A stretch of DNA of 6,366 nt, from the NCBI GenBank assembly GCA_009916335.1, contig SAAR01000194.1, positions 1 to 6,366 on the forward strand. The letters run 5' to 3'. This DNA is from Erysipelotrichia bacterium (GTDB lineage: Bacteria; Bacillota_I; Bacilli_A; Erysipelotrichales; Erysipelotrichaceae). A program made the position numbers and the translations under genes. Positions 1 through 5,710 of this stretch are shown here, in pieces (the first letter of the stretch is position 1; each line of letters begins with the position of its first letter). The notes beneath the pieces are model-generated. The model saw nothing but the letters and a program-made list of their open reading frames with translations, was not told the DNA's origin and did no database searches.

Positions 1-33
1 TAAGCCTAGAATTGAAAGACTATTTGAGTCATT

Positions 34-1179
34 TCAATTAAGATTAATTCCTGAACTAAGATTAGCTAATATTACAACCATTGAAGAGCCGGGAATAACC
101 ATACCTAAAAAAGCCGCTATTAAGGGAATGATCAACGCTACACCAACCCGACTCATATTCATTGCTTCGAGGAAAATTCCAAGACTCGTGGTCACGTCAA
201 TATCAGCAAATAATTTTCCTATCATATATCCGAAAGTACATGCAACAATTGGTCCGACCAGGCTCTTCATCTTGCCTGAGAATAGATTTGCCATTTTATC
301 CAAGGAAACCAGACTTCTATCTTTTGTAATAAAGAGGGTATAAATTGATGCAATACCAGCGATGAAGAACAGTAATGAACTAGAAAAATATTTAGCCCCG
401 GTTGTACCCAATCTTGAAGCAATGAATGAGGCACCCCAAATTGAATCAAAAACAAACGGCAAAAGGATAATGAGAGGTAATAGTAGTCCTTTCCAACCTG
501 TTCTGAAAGTCTCTCTCAAACTGGGAACATCCTCCTTCGCCATCGGTAGCACTTTATAGTATTTGCAGAAAATTAAAACCATAAGAATCCGTTGAACAAT
601 AAAGTAGAGTGCTATTCCCCAAAGCACCACCCAAAATTTACCTATAGTGATATCGCTATTAGGATAAAGAGCCATGAATGCCCCTAGTGCCCCTACAATA
701 TTTGAAGAAGGAGGAATCATGTTACCAAGATAACTAGATGTACTTTCAACATTTGCTGCAAGATGCGCAGGGAATCCCGATTTCTTCATAGCTGGAATGG
801 TAATTACACCTGTTGCCATAACATTCCCAGGACCACTTCCGGAAAGTGCACCCATGAAGCTACTTGCAACGACTGAAGCATAACCAGCACCTCCAGTAAT
901 TCGACCAAACAATGAAAGCATGAGATAAATACTACTGTCGATAATTTTCGTATAAGATAATAATTGCGACATTGCAACGAATACGATCATCGAATAAAGT
1001 AGCGATGTTGATAGTCCCCCATCGATATATTTAAAGATATTCTTCCATGTACCGGTTATTACCACTAAAAGGATAAAACTTAGAAACAAGGCTTCATAAA
1101 CTGGTCGTTTCACTAATGCAAACCAGAAAATCACAAACGCTAGCATGATGCCTAGATAAAGCAAAGCAGATGGAATCAT
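34..1179 (-). CDS. TRAP/DctM-type large permease, C-terminally truncated
   Basis: Very hydrophobic 381-residue protein with about ten likely membrane segments, placed in the cytoplasmic membrane. The stretch around residues 108-160 (SGSGPGNVMATG, then IPAMKKSGFPAHLAANVES, then GNMIPPSS) matches the first pseudo-repeat of the DctM-type TRAP permeases, which import organic acids with the help of a binding protein and a cation gradient. The start is well set: AAAGGAG at 1188-1194 lies 8 nt before the ATG, and LysR ends 21 bp upstream, suggesting one transcript. The protein stops just after GMVIPGSS, where the second pseudo-repeat should continue; family members usually run about 425 residues or more, so one or two helices are probably missing. 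No DctQ small permease or DctP binding protein is in the window, although more genes may lie beyond the left edge. The substrate cannot be told. A different ion-transporter-superfamily member is the main alternative. Confidence 0.75.
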   Translation of the reverse strand: MIPSALLYLGIMLAFVIFWFALVKRPVYEALFLSFILLVVITGTWKNIFKYIDGGLSTSLLYSMIVFVAMSQLLSYTKIIDSSIYLMLSLFGRITGGAGYASVVASSFMGALSGSGPGNVMATGVITIPAMKKSGFPAHLAANVESTSSYLGNMIPPSSNIVGALGAFMALYPNSDITIGKFWVVLWGIALYFIVQRILMVLIFCKYYKVLPMAKEDVPSLRETFRTGWKGLLLPLIILLPFVFDSIWGASFIASRLGTTGAKYFSSSLLFFIAGIASIYTLFITKDRSLVSLDKMANLFSGKMKSLVGPIVACTFGYMIGKLFADIDVTTSLGIFLEAMNMSRVGVALIIPLIAAFLGMVIPGSSMVVILANLSSGINLN

Positions 1180-1187
1180 ATGATATT

Positions 1188-1194
1188 CTCCTTT
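1188..1194 (-). promoter_or_regulatory. Shine-Dalgarno of the TRAP permease gene
   Basis: AAAGGAG on the minus strand, 8 nt before the ATG at 1179. It lies in the 21-bp gap after the LysR stop codon and fixes the start of the permease. It also supports translation of both genes from one mRNA. Confidence 0.75.
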
Positions 1195-1200
1195 AACTGA

Positions 1201-2097
1201 CTAATGTGCTTTGATAATTTTTTGTGTACATCGGATAAAATCTTTTTCTGCTTGAGTCAGAAATTGTTCCCTACGATAAAACAAACAGACACTACGCTTC
1301 ATTTCTATATCTAGCTTCGGTTTCCCACTAAATAGAAGTTGATAAAATCGTACATTTTTGACATTCCCATATTCTGCGATATATGACGGAACAATCGTTG
1401 CTCCGATGCCAGCCTGTACAAGAGCAAGAGCAGAATCGATACTCTGACATTCAATTTGTGCCTCATTCCCATGAATTTCATCGAGAATATCATTGAGTAG
1501 ATTATTCAGATGTTGACCCTTCCCTACGGTGATCAATGGTAGATTACGAAGAAGATTACTTGGAGTATCATCGAGAACCTTATCGTTAACAGCCAGGAGA
1601 ATACTCTCTTCAAATAGAGTAATCTTTTCGAAATTCATTGTTGACTCATCGTAAAGGCTAATAATCATATCTAAATCACCTTTAATGAGTCGTTCGTTCA
1701 ATTCTCCTACCGTTCTTTCTTCAATGACTACTTTCCCCTGATTACTAGCTTTCTGATACTCGCTAATTATCGGGGGTAAAAGATATGGAGCACGAGAAGG
1801 GCTAATACCAACACGTACTTCCAGATTTTTATTGTATTTCAACTCTTGTAATTGCTTTTTTAATTGACGATCGATGTCGATTAACTTTTTCCCTGTCTGA
1901 ACATAATATTCACCGGCTTTAGTCAAACGAATAGGGATTGTACTTCGATCAAACAACTCTACCTTGAGATTGTCCTCAATCCTTTGTAGATATTTACTCA
2001 AAGTTGGTTGAGCTATACCCATCTCTTCAGCAGCTCGAGAAATACTTTCATACTGTTCAACCATAATGACACTCTCAAACTGCTTTAGAAAATTCAC
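1201..2097 (-). CDS. LysR-family transcriptional regulator
   Basis: Complete 298-residue LysR-type regulator, the usual length for the family. The N-terminal winged helix-turn-helix occupies about residues 1-60, with the classical pattern SISRAAEEMGIAQPTLSKYL then IEDNLKVELFDR. A linker helix follows, and a periplasmic-binding-protein-like effector domain spans about 90-290 (VRVGISPSR, DLDMIISLYDES, VQAGIGATIVPSYIA). These proteins bind a small molecule and activate or repress nearby genes, often divergent ones; here the regulator is instead co-directional with and directly upstream of a TRAP-type permease, so its likely target is uptake of an organic acid, including its own operon. The start is GTG, with a weak AGGA about 10 nt upstream. 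Spot counts show this gene is more GC-rich than the genes to its right. The inducer is unknown. Confidence 0.92.
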   Translation of the reverse strand: MNFLKQFESVIMVEQYESISRAAEEMGIAQPTLSKYLQRIEDNLKVELFDRSTIPIRLTKAGEYYVQTGKKLIDIDRQLKKQLQELKYNKNLEVRVGISPSRAPYLLPPIISEYQKASNQGKVVIEERTVGELNERLIKGDLDMIISLYDESTMNFEKITLFEESILLAVNDKVLDDTPSNLLRNLPLITVGKGQHLNNLLNDILDEIHGNEAQIECQSIDSALALVQAGIGATIVPSYIAEYGNVKNVRFYQLLFSGKPKLDIEMKRSVCLFYRREQFLTQAEKDFIRCTQKIIKAH

Positions 2098-2141
2098 TGT
2101 TACTTGTTCCTATGTGGTATATTGTTTTTGCTATAAGTTAT

Positions 2142-2408
2142 CTAAATAAAAATTCCAAATATAATTATACCATTTTTCAAAGCAAATACATACATTAACT
2201 GAAGTGGCATTGTTAAATAATAATCGACTATGGACTGTAGTCCAACTTCTAAGTACAAATTTTGTGGTACGCTATATCCATTAATAACTTGCCATTTCGT
2301 TTGCGAGAAAATACAATACCCTGTAAATCCCAAGAATATAAGAATTGCGAAATAAAAAGATTTGCAACGAAATAATCGTCTTAATTCCATATTTAACATA
2401 CTAAGCAT
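2142..2408 (-). CDS. ABC-2 type membrane permease, N-terminal fragment
   Basis: The first 88 residues of what looks like the membrane partner of the ABC ATPase upstream. The N-terminus is basic (MELRRLFRCKSFYF) and is followed by a membrane segment at about 18-34, an outside loop, and the beginning of a second membrane segment (LTMPLQLMYVFAL) that breaks off. Permeases of this BcrB/LanE-like kind usually have about 230-260 residues and six helices, so roughly two thirds are missing and it should not form a working channel. The gene overlaps the ATPase by 8 bp (ATGCTTAG) and has a G-run Shine-Dalgarno 8 nt ahead of the ATG, so coupling is intact; Met4 and Met7 are alternative starts. The last dozen residues (KNGIIIFGIFI) may already be foreign sequence. 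The LysR region begins 44 bp after the stop. Confidence 0.7.
   Translation of the reverse strand: MLSMLNMELRRLFRCKSFYFAILIFLGFTGYCIFSQTKWQVINGYSVPQNLYLEVGLQSIVDYYLTMPLQLMYVFALKNGIIIFGIFI
2164..2169 (-). promoter_or_regulatory. Possible extended -10 promoter for LysR-TRAP
   Basis: The minus strand reads TGGTATAAT, an extended -10 (TGn then TATAAT), about 70 nt upstream of the LysR GTG. No good -35 is seen at 16-18 bp. It lies inside the last codons of the truncated ABC permease, so it may have been created or exposed by the rearrangement there. AT-rich DNA gives such matches easily. Confidence 0.3.
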
Positions 2409-3312
2409 TTTGATTTCCCCCCATCTTTTCTAAAAAATAAGTTTCCATGTCTTGTTTTTGAAAATAGATTTGAGAAATATGAATACCTTTTTTTAATAAT
2501 TCTTCATTAACATTTTTACTATCAATACTGGTATAAATATGAATCTCTTCATTTTCCATCAGCTCATAGTCTGTAACTTTTAGCTGTTCTTCTAAAATAA
2601 CAATTGCTTTTTTTACATCATCAACCACTAGTGCCAAATAGCTTTTACATTTCTTTTTTAATTCATTTCGAGAAATCTGTTCAATCAATTCTCCATCTTT
2701 AATAATTCCATAATGTGTCGCCATTTTATCTAATTCACCTAAAATATGACTACTGATGATAAACGTAATACCTTTTTCTTCATTTAATTTTAATATTGTG
2801 TTCCGTATCTCTCTAATTCCTTCTGGATCTAATCCATTCGTTAATTCATCTAAAATAAGCAAATCTGGATTCCCCAAAAGAGCAAGAGCAATACCCAAAC
2901 GTTGTTTCATACCAACTGAGAAATGCTTAACTTTCTTTCTATCCGTATGATGTAAATTTAATAGTTCAAGCAATTCATTTACCTGTCTTTTATCATTTAT
3001 CCCTAGACCTATCGCTTTCAACATCATATTTTCCTTTGCTGACATATCTGGATACGCACCTGTGTTTTCAATCAAAGCACCAATACTTTTATATACAAAT
3101 TCTTTATGTGTATCATTGAACAAATGAATTTCACCAGAAGTTTGAGTGCTTAACCCACAAATCATTTTCAATGTCGTAGTTTTACCAGCACCATTTCTAC
3201 CAATAAATCCATAAATTGCCCCTTTCTCAACCTTCATATTCACATCATTTACTGCTATCTGGTGTTTGAATTTTTTGGTTAGCCCCACCGTTTCAACAAT
3301 ATATTTTTTCAT
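2401..3312 (-). CDS. BcrA-like ABC transporter ATP-binding protein
   Basis: Complete 303-residue ATPase of the DRA/BcrA type, which in Bacillota powers export of, or protection from, bacitracin and lantibiotic-like peptides at the cytoplasmic face of the membrane. Visible motifs: Walker A GRNGAGKTT (38-46), Q-loop region near IEN (81-83), ABC signature FSVGMKQR (131-138), Walker B LLILDE (151-156), D-loop NGLDPEG, and switch histidine in SSH (187-189). A C-terminal extension of about 90 residues is usual in this subfamily. One oddity is Leu157 where most relatives have Pro (DELTNGLDP for DEPTNGLDP). The start is supported by AAGGAGG 7 nt upstream. It is followed by an overlapping permease fragment and preceded by a response regulator and a tandem operator, so it is probably induced by that regulator. 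The exported compound cannot be deduced. Confidence 0.92.
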   Translation of the reverse strand: MKKYIVETVGLTKKFKHQIAVNDVNMKVEKGAIYGFIGRNGAGKTTTLKMICGLSTQTSGEIHLFNDTHKEFVYKSIGALIENTGAYPDMSAKENMMLKAIGLGINDKRQVNELLELLNLHHTDRKKVKHFSVGMKQRLGIALALLGNPDLLILDELTNGLDPEGIREIRNTILKLNEEKGITFIISSHILGELDKMATHYGIIKDGELIEQISRNELKKKCKSYLALVVDDVKKAIVILEEQLKVTDYELMENEEIHIYTSIDSKNVNEELLKKGIHISQIYFQKQDMETYFLEKMGGNQNA

Positions 3313-3319
3313 ATATTAT

Positions 3320-3326
3320 CCTCCTT
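3320..3326 (-). promoter_or_regulatory. Shine-Dalgarno of the ABC ATPase gene
   Basis: Full-consensus AAGGAGG on the minus strand, 7 nt before the ATG at 3312. It confirms the start and suggests strong translation when the promoter is active. Confidence 0.8.
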
Positions 3327-3335
3327 GTAATATGA

Positions 3336-3341
3336 ATTATA
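3336..3341 (-). promoter_or_regulatory. -10 element of the ABC operon promoter
   Basis: The minus strand reads TTGCTATAAT, a consensus TATAAT with a TGn extension, 24 nt upstream of the ATPase start codon. Seventeen bp further up the -35 position holds TAAGTT, far from TTGACA, and lies inside the third unit of the tandem repeat at 3358-3390. A consensus -10 with a poor -35 overlapped by an activator site is typical of promoters switched on by OmpR-family regulators. Confidence 0.65.
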
Positions 3342-3357
3342 GCAATTCTTTTTCAAA

Positions 3358-3390
3358 GAACTTACAAGAAATTCACAAGAAACTTACAAG
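3358..3390 (-). promoter_or_regulatory. Three tandem 11-bp repeats, likely response-regulator operator
   Basis: On the minus strand three units follow each other without gaps: CTTGTAAGTTT (3380-3390), CTTGTGAATTT (3369-3379), CTTGTAAGTTC (3358-3368). The period is exactly 11 bp, about one helical turn, and the last unit overlaps the -35 region of the ABC operon promoter. OmpR/PhoB-family regulators bind as head-to-tail dimers to direct repeats of 10-11 bp next to the -35 region; the gene just upstream encodes such a regulator. The repeat is seen directly; the binding partner is inferred. Confidence 0.7.
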
Positions 3391-3397
3391 ATTTCTT

Positions 3398-4123
3398 TTA
3401 TTCATTATAAAACTTAAATCCAATCCCCCAAATAGTTTGAATGAAATTCCTATCAGATAAGGAACGAAGTTTTGCTCGAAGATTACCTATATGCGTGTTA
3501 ATTACTCCTTCATTGCCATAATAATCTTCTTCCCATGCAAACTCATAGATTGCTTGCTTTGTAAAAACTTGATTAGGATTTTCCATCAGCAATCTCAAAA
3601 TTAAAAATTCATGTTTTGTTAGTGAAATTATATGATTGTTTATGCTAGCTTGATATGTTAATAAATTTAATTTCAAACCATTCAAATCAATACTATCTTG
3701 TTGTAAATCTCCTTTAGAAACTTTACGCAGTTGAACGTGTATTCTTGCAAGAACTTCCTGTAATTCAAATGGTTTACATATATAATCATCAGCACCTAAC
3801 TCCAACATTTTAATTTTTGTATCAATACCATCTTTTGCAGAAATGATAATAACTGGCACACTACTATTGTTTTTTATTTCCTTTAAAATCTGTTCGCCAT
3901 CTATTGCAGGTAACATTAAATCTAGTAAAATTAAATCAAAAGAATACTTTTCCAATAATAACTTGGCTTCACTCCCAGAAAAAGCCTGAAAACATGTTTG
4001 CCCATCTTTTATTAAATACTCTTTCAACATATCATTTACTTCTTGCATATCTTCTACTATTAAAATAATGTTCATGTAATCAGTGGCTATTCGTGTTGTG
4101 AAACACCTTTTCTTCATTTTCAT
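3398..4123 (-). CDS. OmpR/PhoB-family response regulator, no kinase partner
   Basis: 241-residue DNA-binding response regulator. The receiver domain (about 17-130) has the acidic pair E24-D25, phospho-acceptor D68 (in LILLDLMLP), switch S95 and the invariant K117 (DDYICKPF). The C-terminal winged helix (about 145-240) ends with NTHIGNLRAKL and IQTIWGIGFKF, as in OmpR/PhoB. When phosphorylated by a sensor kinase it should bind direct repeats; the three 11-bp units beyond its stop codon, in front of the ABC ATPase, are the obvious target. No histidine kinase gene is adjacent, although regulators of this type normally overlap one. The start used here has AAAGGAG at 7 nt, but the receiver domain proper begins at Met17 (4075), which has no Shine-Dalgarno. 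The first 16 residues (MKMKKRCFTTRIATDY) are outside the family pattern and probably come from the joint with the KilA-N region. Confidence 0.92.
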   Translation of the reverse strand: MKMKKRCFTTRIATDYMNIILIVEDMQEVNDMLKEYLIKDGQTCFQAFSGSEAKLLLEKYSFDLILLDLMLPAIDGEQILKEIKNNSSVPVIIISAKDGIDTKIKMLELGADDYICKPFELQEVLARIHVQLRKVSKGDLQQDSIDLNGLKLNLLTYQASINNHIISLTKHEFLILRLLMENPNQVFTKQAIYEFAWEEDYYGNEGVINTHIGNLRAKLRSLSDRNFIQTIWGIGFKFYNE

Positions 4124-4130
4124 TTTGCAA

Positions 4131-4137
4131 CTCCTTT
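4131..4137 (-). promoter_or_regulatory. Shine-Dalgarno setting the upstream start of the response regulator
   Basis: AAAGGAG on the minus strand, 7 nt before the ATG at 4123. It overlaps the stop codon (4136-4138) of the shifted KilA-N reading frame, which suggests it once served the gene after KilA-N. It favours the longer 241-residue product over the start at Met17. Confidence 0.65.
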
Positions 4138-4680
4138 AATTATCATTTTTATCATCTAATAATTTTATCTTTTCTGCATTATCTAAAATATCCAATTGAT
4201 AATTAGCTATGCTCTTTAATATTTCATATCTTTCTTCTTTAGATTTCCCATCTTTTATTAATTCAGCATTACGGTAAGTTCATTTATAGTTGCATAATCT
4301 CTTACATTTGATGATTTTGCAAATTCAAAAGCAATATCTTTATGAGCATAAGTTCCACCATATTTACCCTTTTTAGAATAAATACCAAGGGCATTTGTTC
4401 TTTCACACCATTCAGAAACACTTAAAGTAAAAGTTAATAATCCAACTTGTTTTCTAAAGTGTTCAGATTCGAACACTTTAAAATTTGGATTATACAATTG
4501 TTCCCAAGTAGTAAAAAAATCTAATGTACTTCTATTTCTAAGCCAATTCCTTATAACATCGGCTGCTCTTGCTTTGTCGCTTTTGGCTTTTGCTATATCC
4601 GAAATACAAATATAGCCTTTATCATTCAAATTAGTTACATTTATTTTTAAATCTTGTACTTCTATTATATTATTTTTCAA
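4136..4680 (-). pseudogene. KilA-N domain protein, internally deleted and frameshifted
   Basis: The open frame from 4680 to 4258 gives 140 residues with an N-terminal KilA-N domain: YICISDIAK (23-31), VIRNWLRNRSTLDF (42-55), and the hallmark GGTYAHKDIAFEFA (108-121). KilA-N is a DNA-binding fold of phages, mobile elements and their hosts. In the relatives I know, AFEFA is followed by SWISPEF and about 90-100 more residues before the NIRDYATINEL block; here AFEFA runs within three residues into NVRDYATINEL, an apparent in-frame internal deletion. After ELTVMLN comes a stop, but another frame continues from 4267 to a stop at 4136-4138 with 43 codons (NAELIKDGKSKEERYEILKS onward) that match the usual C-terminus. 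So a second, small, frame-breaking change exists. The start is TTG with AAGGAGG at 7 nt, and a good promoter lies upstream. A short KilA-N domain could still be made and bind DNA. Confidence 0.8.
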
Positions 4681-4687
4681 ATCATAT

Positions 4688-4694
4688 CCTCCTT
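4688..4694 (-). promoter_or_regulatory. Shine-Dalgarno for the KilA-N gene, selecting a TTG start
   Basis: AAGGAGG on the minus strand, 7 nt from TTG at 4678-4680. The nearer ATG (GATATGATTTGA) is out of frame and meets a stop at once, so TTG is the start. Confidence 0.65.
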
Positions 4695-4717
4695 TCCATT
4701 TTATATATCTATTTTCA

Positions 4718-4760
4718 TAAAGGTTAAATGTCGTAATTAATCACCTTTAAAGTCATAATT
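4718..4760 (-). repeat. Direct and inverted repeats in the KilA-N leader
   Basis: In plus-strand terms, TTAAATGTCGTAATT (4724-4738) and TTAAAGTCATAATT (4747-4760) are near-identical direct copies about 23 bp apart. Overlapping them, TAAAGGT (4718-4724) and ACCTTTA (4743-4749) form perfect 7-bp inverted arms with an 18-nt loop. The site lies between the promoter and the Shine-Dalgarno of the KilA-N gene, so it may be an operator or a leader hairpin. Nothing proves a function. Confidence 0.35.
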
Positions 4761-4788
4761 TATACGATTATTATACTTTTTTCTAACT

Positions 4789-4816
4789 ATTATAGCAATG
4801 TAAAAAGCCTGTTCAA
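4789..4816 (-). promoter_or_regulatory. Promoter of the KilA-N / response regulator unit
   Basis: Minus strand: -35 TTGAAC (4811-4816), a 16-bp spacer, and -10 TATAAT (4789-4794) preceded by TGC, an extended -10. This is the best sigma-A-type match in the window. Start of transcription near 4782 would leave a leader of about 100 nt. No separate promoter or terminator is evident before the response regulator, so it probably transcribes that gene too. Confidence 0.6.
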
Positions 4817-4869
4817 AAGCATACACAAATATTGTACTATGTTTTGATCAAGCTTTATGTATCTTCTAT

Positions 4870-4962
4870 TTACTTGTCAATATCATTCCTATTTATAAAC
4901 TCCTCATTGATAAGAATTTGAATATTATCCCTTCGTGCTCTTTCCACAGATAAGTCAATACT
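4870..4962 (-). pseudogene. Possible C-terminal remnant of a lost gene
   Basis: Directly after an in-frame stop, 30 codons read SIDLSVERARRDNIQILINE and onward to NRNDIDK before a stop. The balanced, charged helical composition looks like real protein rather than the Lys/Phe/Ile-rich text that random AT-rich DNA gives. There is no start codon with a Shine-Dalgarno, and I do not recognise the family. It may be the tail of a gene whose front was deleted, or chance. Confidence 0.2.
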
Positions 4963-4978
4963 TTATAAAACACCATAT

Positions 4979-4992
4979 ATATTCATGAATAT
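4979..4992. repeat. Perfect 14-bp palindrome
   Basis: ATATTCATGAATAT is its own reverse complement, and ATTTGAATG follows at once, repeating the TGAAT half. It lies about 110 bp beyond the TetR stop codon and about 165 bp upstream of the KilA-N promoter. It could bind a dimeric regulator, but there is no gene start next to it. Confidence 0.3.
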
Positions 4993-5101
4993 TTGAATGT
5001 TCTATTATTACATTAATTTCTTTGAGAAATACAATCAAAACTAACATAACCTCTAGCTTAATCTTGTAAGTTATCTCATGCTTAAAAAGTTTATCTTTGT
5101 T

Positions 5102-5650
5102 TTATTCTAAATCTAACAAAAACACTTCTAATCGTTTTGGTAATGCTTCTATTAATAAATCCACAATATTTTCAATGTCTTGTTTCATTCCTTTTCTTAC
5201 CCATTCTACTGTCATTTCAATAGATCCTCGACAATACATTCTAAGCAAGAAATCTAAATCAGGTTCAATGATTTCCATTTTTGTCATCAAGACATTGCGA
5301 TAAAAATCATAAATACATTCATAATCATATTGCATGATTGAGTTACAGTCCTCATACAAAAATGCCTCACTAAAAAACTCACGCTCACTTTTAATAAAAG
5401 TAAATTTCTTTATCAAACCTTCTTTTAAAGTACAGCTAATTCCCATCTCTTTAAAAGATTTCATACACAATTTTTCAAAATACCAGTTCACTAAATCAAA
5501 CTTGTCTTTGAAATTACGATAAAAGGTTTGTCTAGTTAGTTTTGCTTTTTCACTTATATCAGCGACGGTAATTTTATCTAATGGCTTATGTTTAATCAGT
5601 TCAATTAGAGCATAAGTAAATTTATATTTTGTTTGTTCATTTTTTTGCAT
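5102..5650 (-). CDS. TetR/AcrR-family transcriptional regulator
   Basis: Complete 182-residue regulator. The N-terminal three-helix DNA-binding domain covers about residues 8-55, with the typical PLDKITVADISEKAKLTRQT then FYRNFKDKFDLVNWYF. The C-terminal part is all-helical ligand and dimer domain of the short TetR_C_8/DhaS-like kind, ending in EWVRKGMKQDIENIVDLLIE. Members often repress a neighbouring exporter until a drug or metabolite binds; the ABC permease gene ends 60 bp upstream on the same strand, so this is the likely target system. The ATG has GAGGT at 6 nt (5657-5661). A TATAAT at 5671-5676 in the gap could give it its own promoter, though the -35 is poor. The length is normal, nothing appears broken, and the ligand is unknown. 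Confidence 0.9.
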   Translation of the reverse strand: MQKNEQTKYKFTYALIELIKHKPLDKITVADISEKAKLTRQTFYRNFKDKFDLVNWYFEKLCMKSFKEMGISCTLKEGLIKKFTFIKSEREFFSEAFLYEDCNSIMQYDYECIYDFYRNVLMTKMEIIEPDLDFLLRMYCRGSIEMTVEWVRKGMKQDIENIVDLLIEALPKRLEVFLLDLE

Positions 5651-5670
5651 ACACTTACCTCATTAAAGAT

Positions 5671-5676
5671 ATTATA
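5671..5676 (-). promoter_or_regulatory. Possible -10 element for the TetR gene
   Basis: TATAAT on the minus strand, 21 nt upstream of the TetR ATG, in the 60-bp gap after the ABC permease. The -35 position reads CAAGCA at 17 bp, a poor match. The TetR gene may rely mainly on read-through from the ABC operon. Confidence 0.3.
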
Positions 5677-5710
5677 CAATAGTTTACTCCTTTTGCTTGC
5701 ATAATTTATA

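Larger units (their letters stand above)
4681..5101. other. Gene-poor interval between TetR and the KilA-N pseudogene
   Basis: About 420 bp of very AT-rich DNA without a convincing gene. It holds the KilA-N Shine-Dalgarno, leader repeats and promoter at its left, a perfect 14-bp palindrome at 4979-4992, and a short open stretch at 4870-4962 that could be a gene remnant. I see no tRNA, no CRISPR array and no stem followed by a U-run that would end the TetR transcript. Confidence 0.6.

Noticed and set aside
128..559. Plus-strand open frames opposite the TRAP permease, and similar ones opposite other genes
   Set aside because: They lie entirely inside well-supported minus-strand genes, lack ribosome sites and resemble no protein family.
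4083..4110. Small hairpin GTGTT-TCAC-AACAC in the start of the response regulator as a terminator or attachment site
   Set aside because: The stem has five pairs only, there is no U-run and no second copy at any other boundary in the window.
4943..5025. Short open frames in the gap, for example MVFYKVLTYLWKEHEG and onward
   Set aside because: They have no Shine-Dalgarno, they overlap one another in different frames, and their composition is what AT-rich noise gives.
5064..5073. A further CTTGTAAGTT on the plus strand, like the operator unit
   Set aside because: It is a single copy on the opposite strand, without 11-bp neighbours or a promoter next to it, and such AT-rich 10-mers can occur by chance.
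5097..5101. Search for a rho-independent terminator after TetR, and after the other genes
   Set aside because: No GC-containing stem followed by a U-run was found at any gene end by eye.
5687..5694. AAAAGGAG upstream of TetR, followed by TTG at 7 nt
   Set aside because: The resulting frame runs out of register through the TetR start and gives no recognisable peptide; the GAGGT at 5657-5661 better explains TetR translation.
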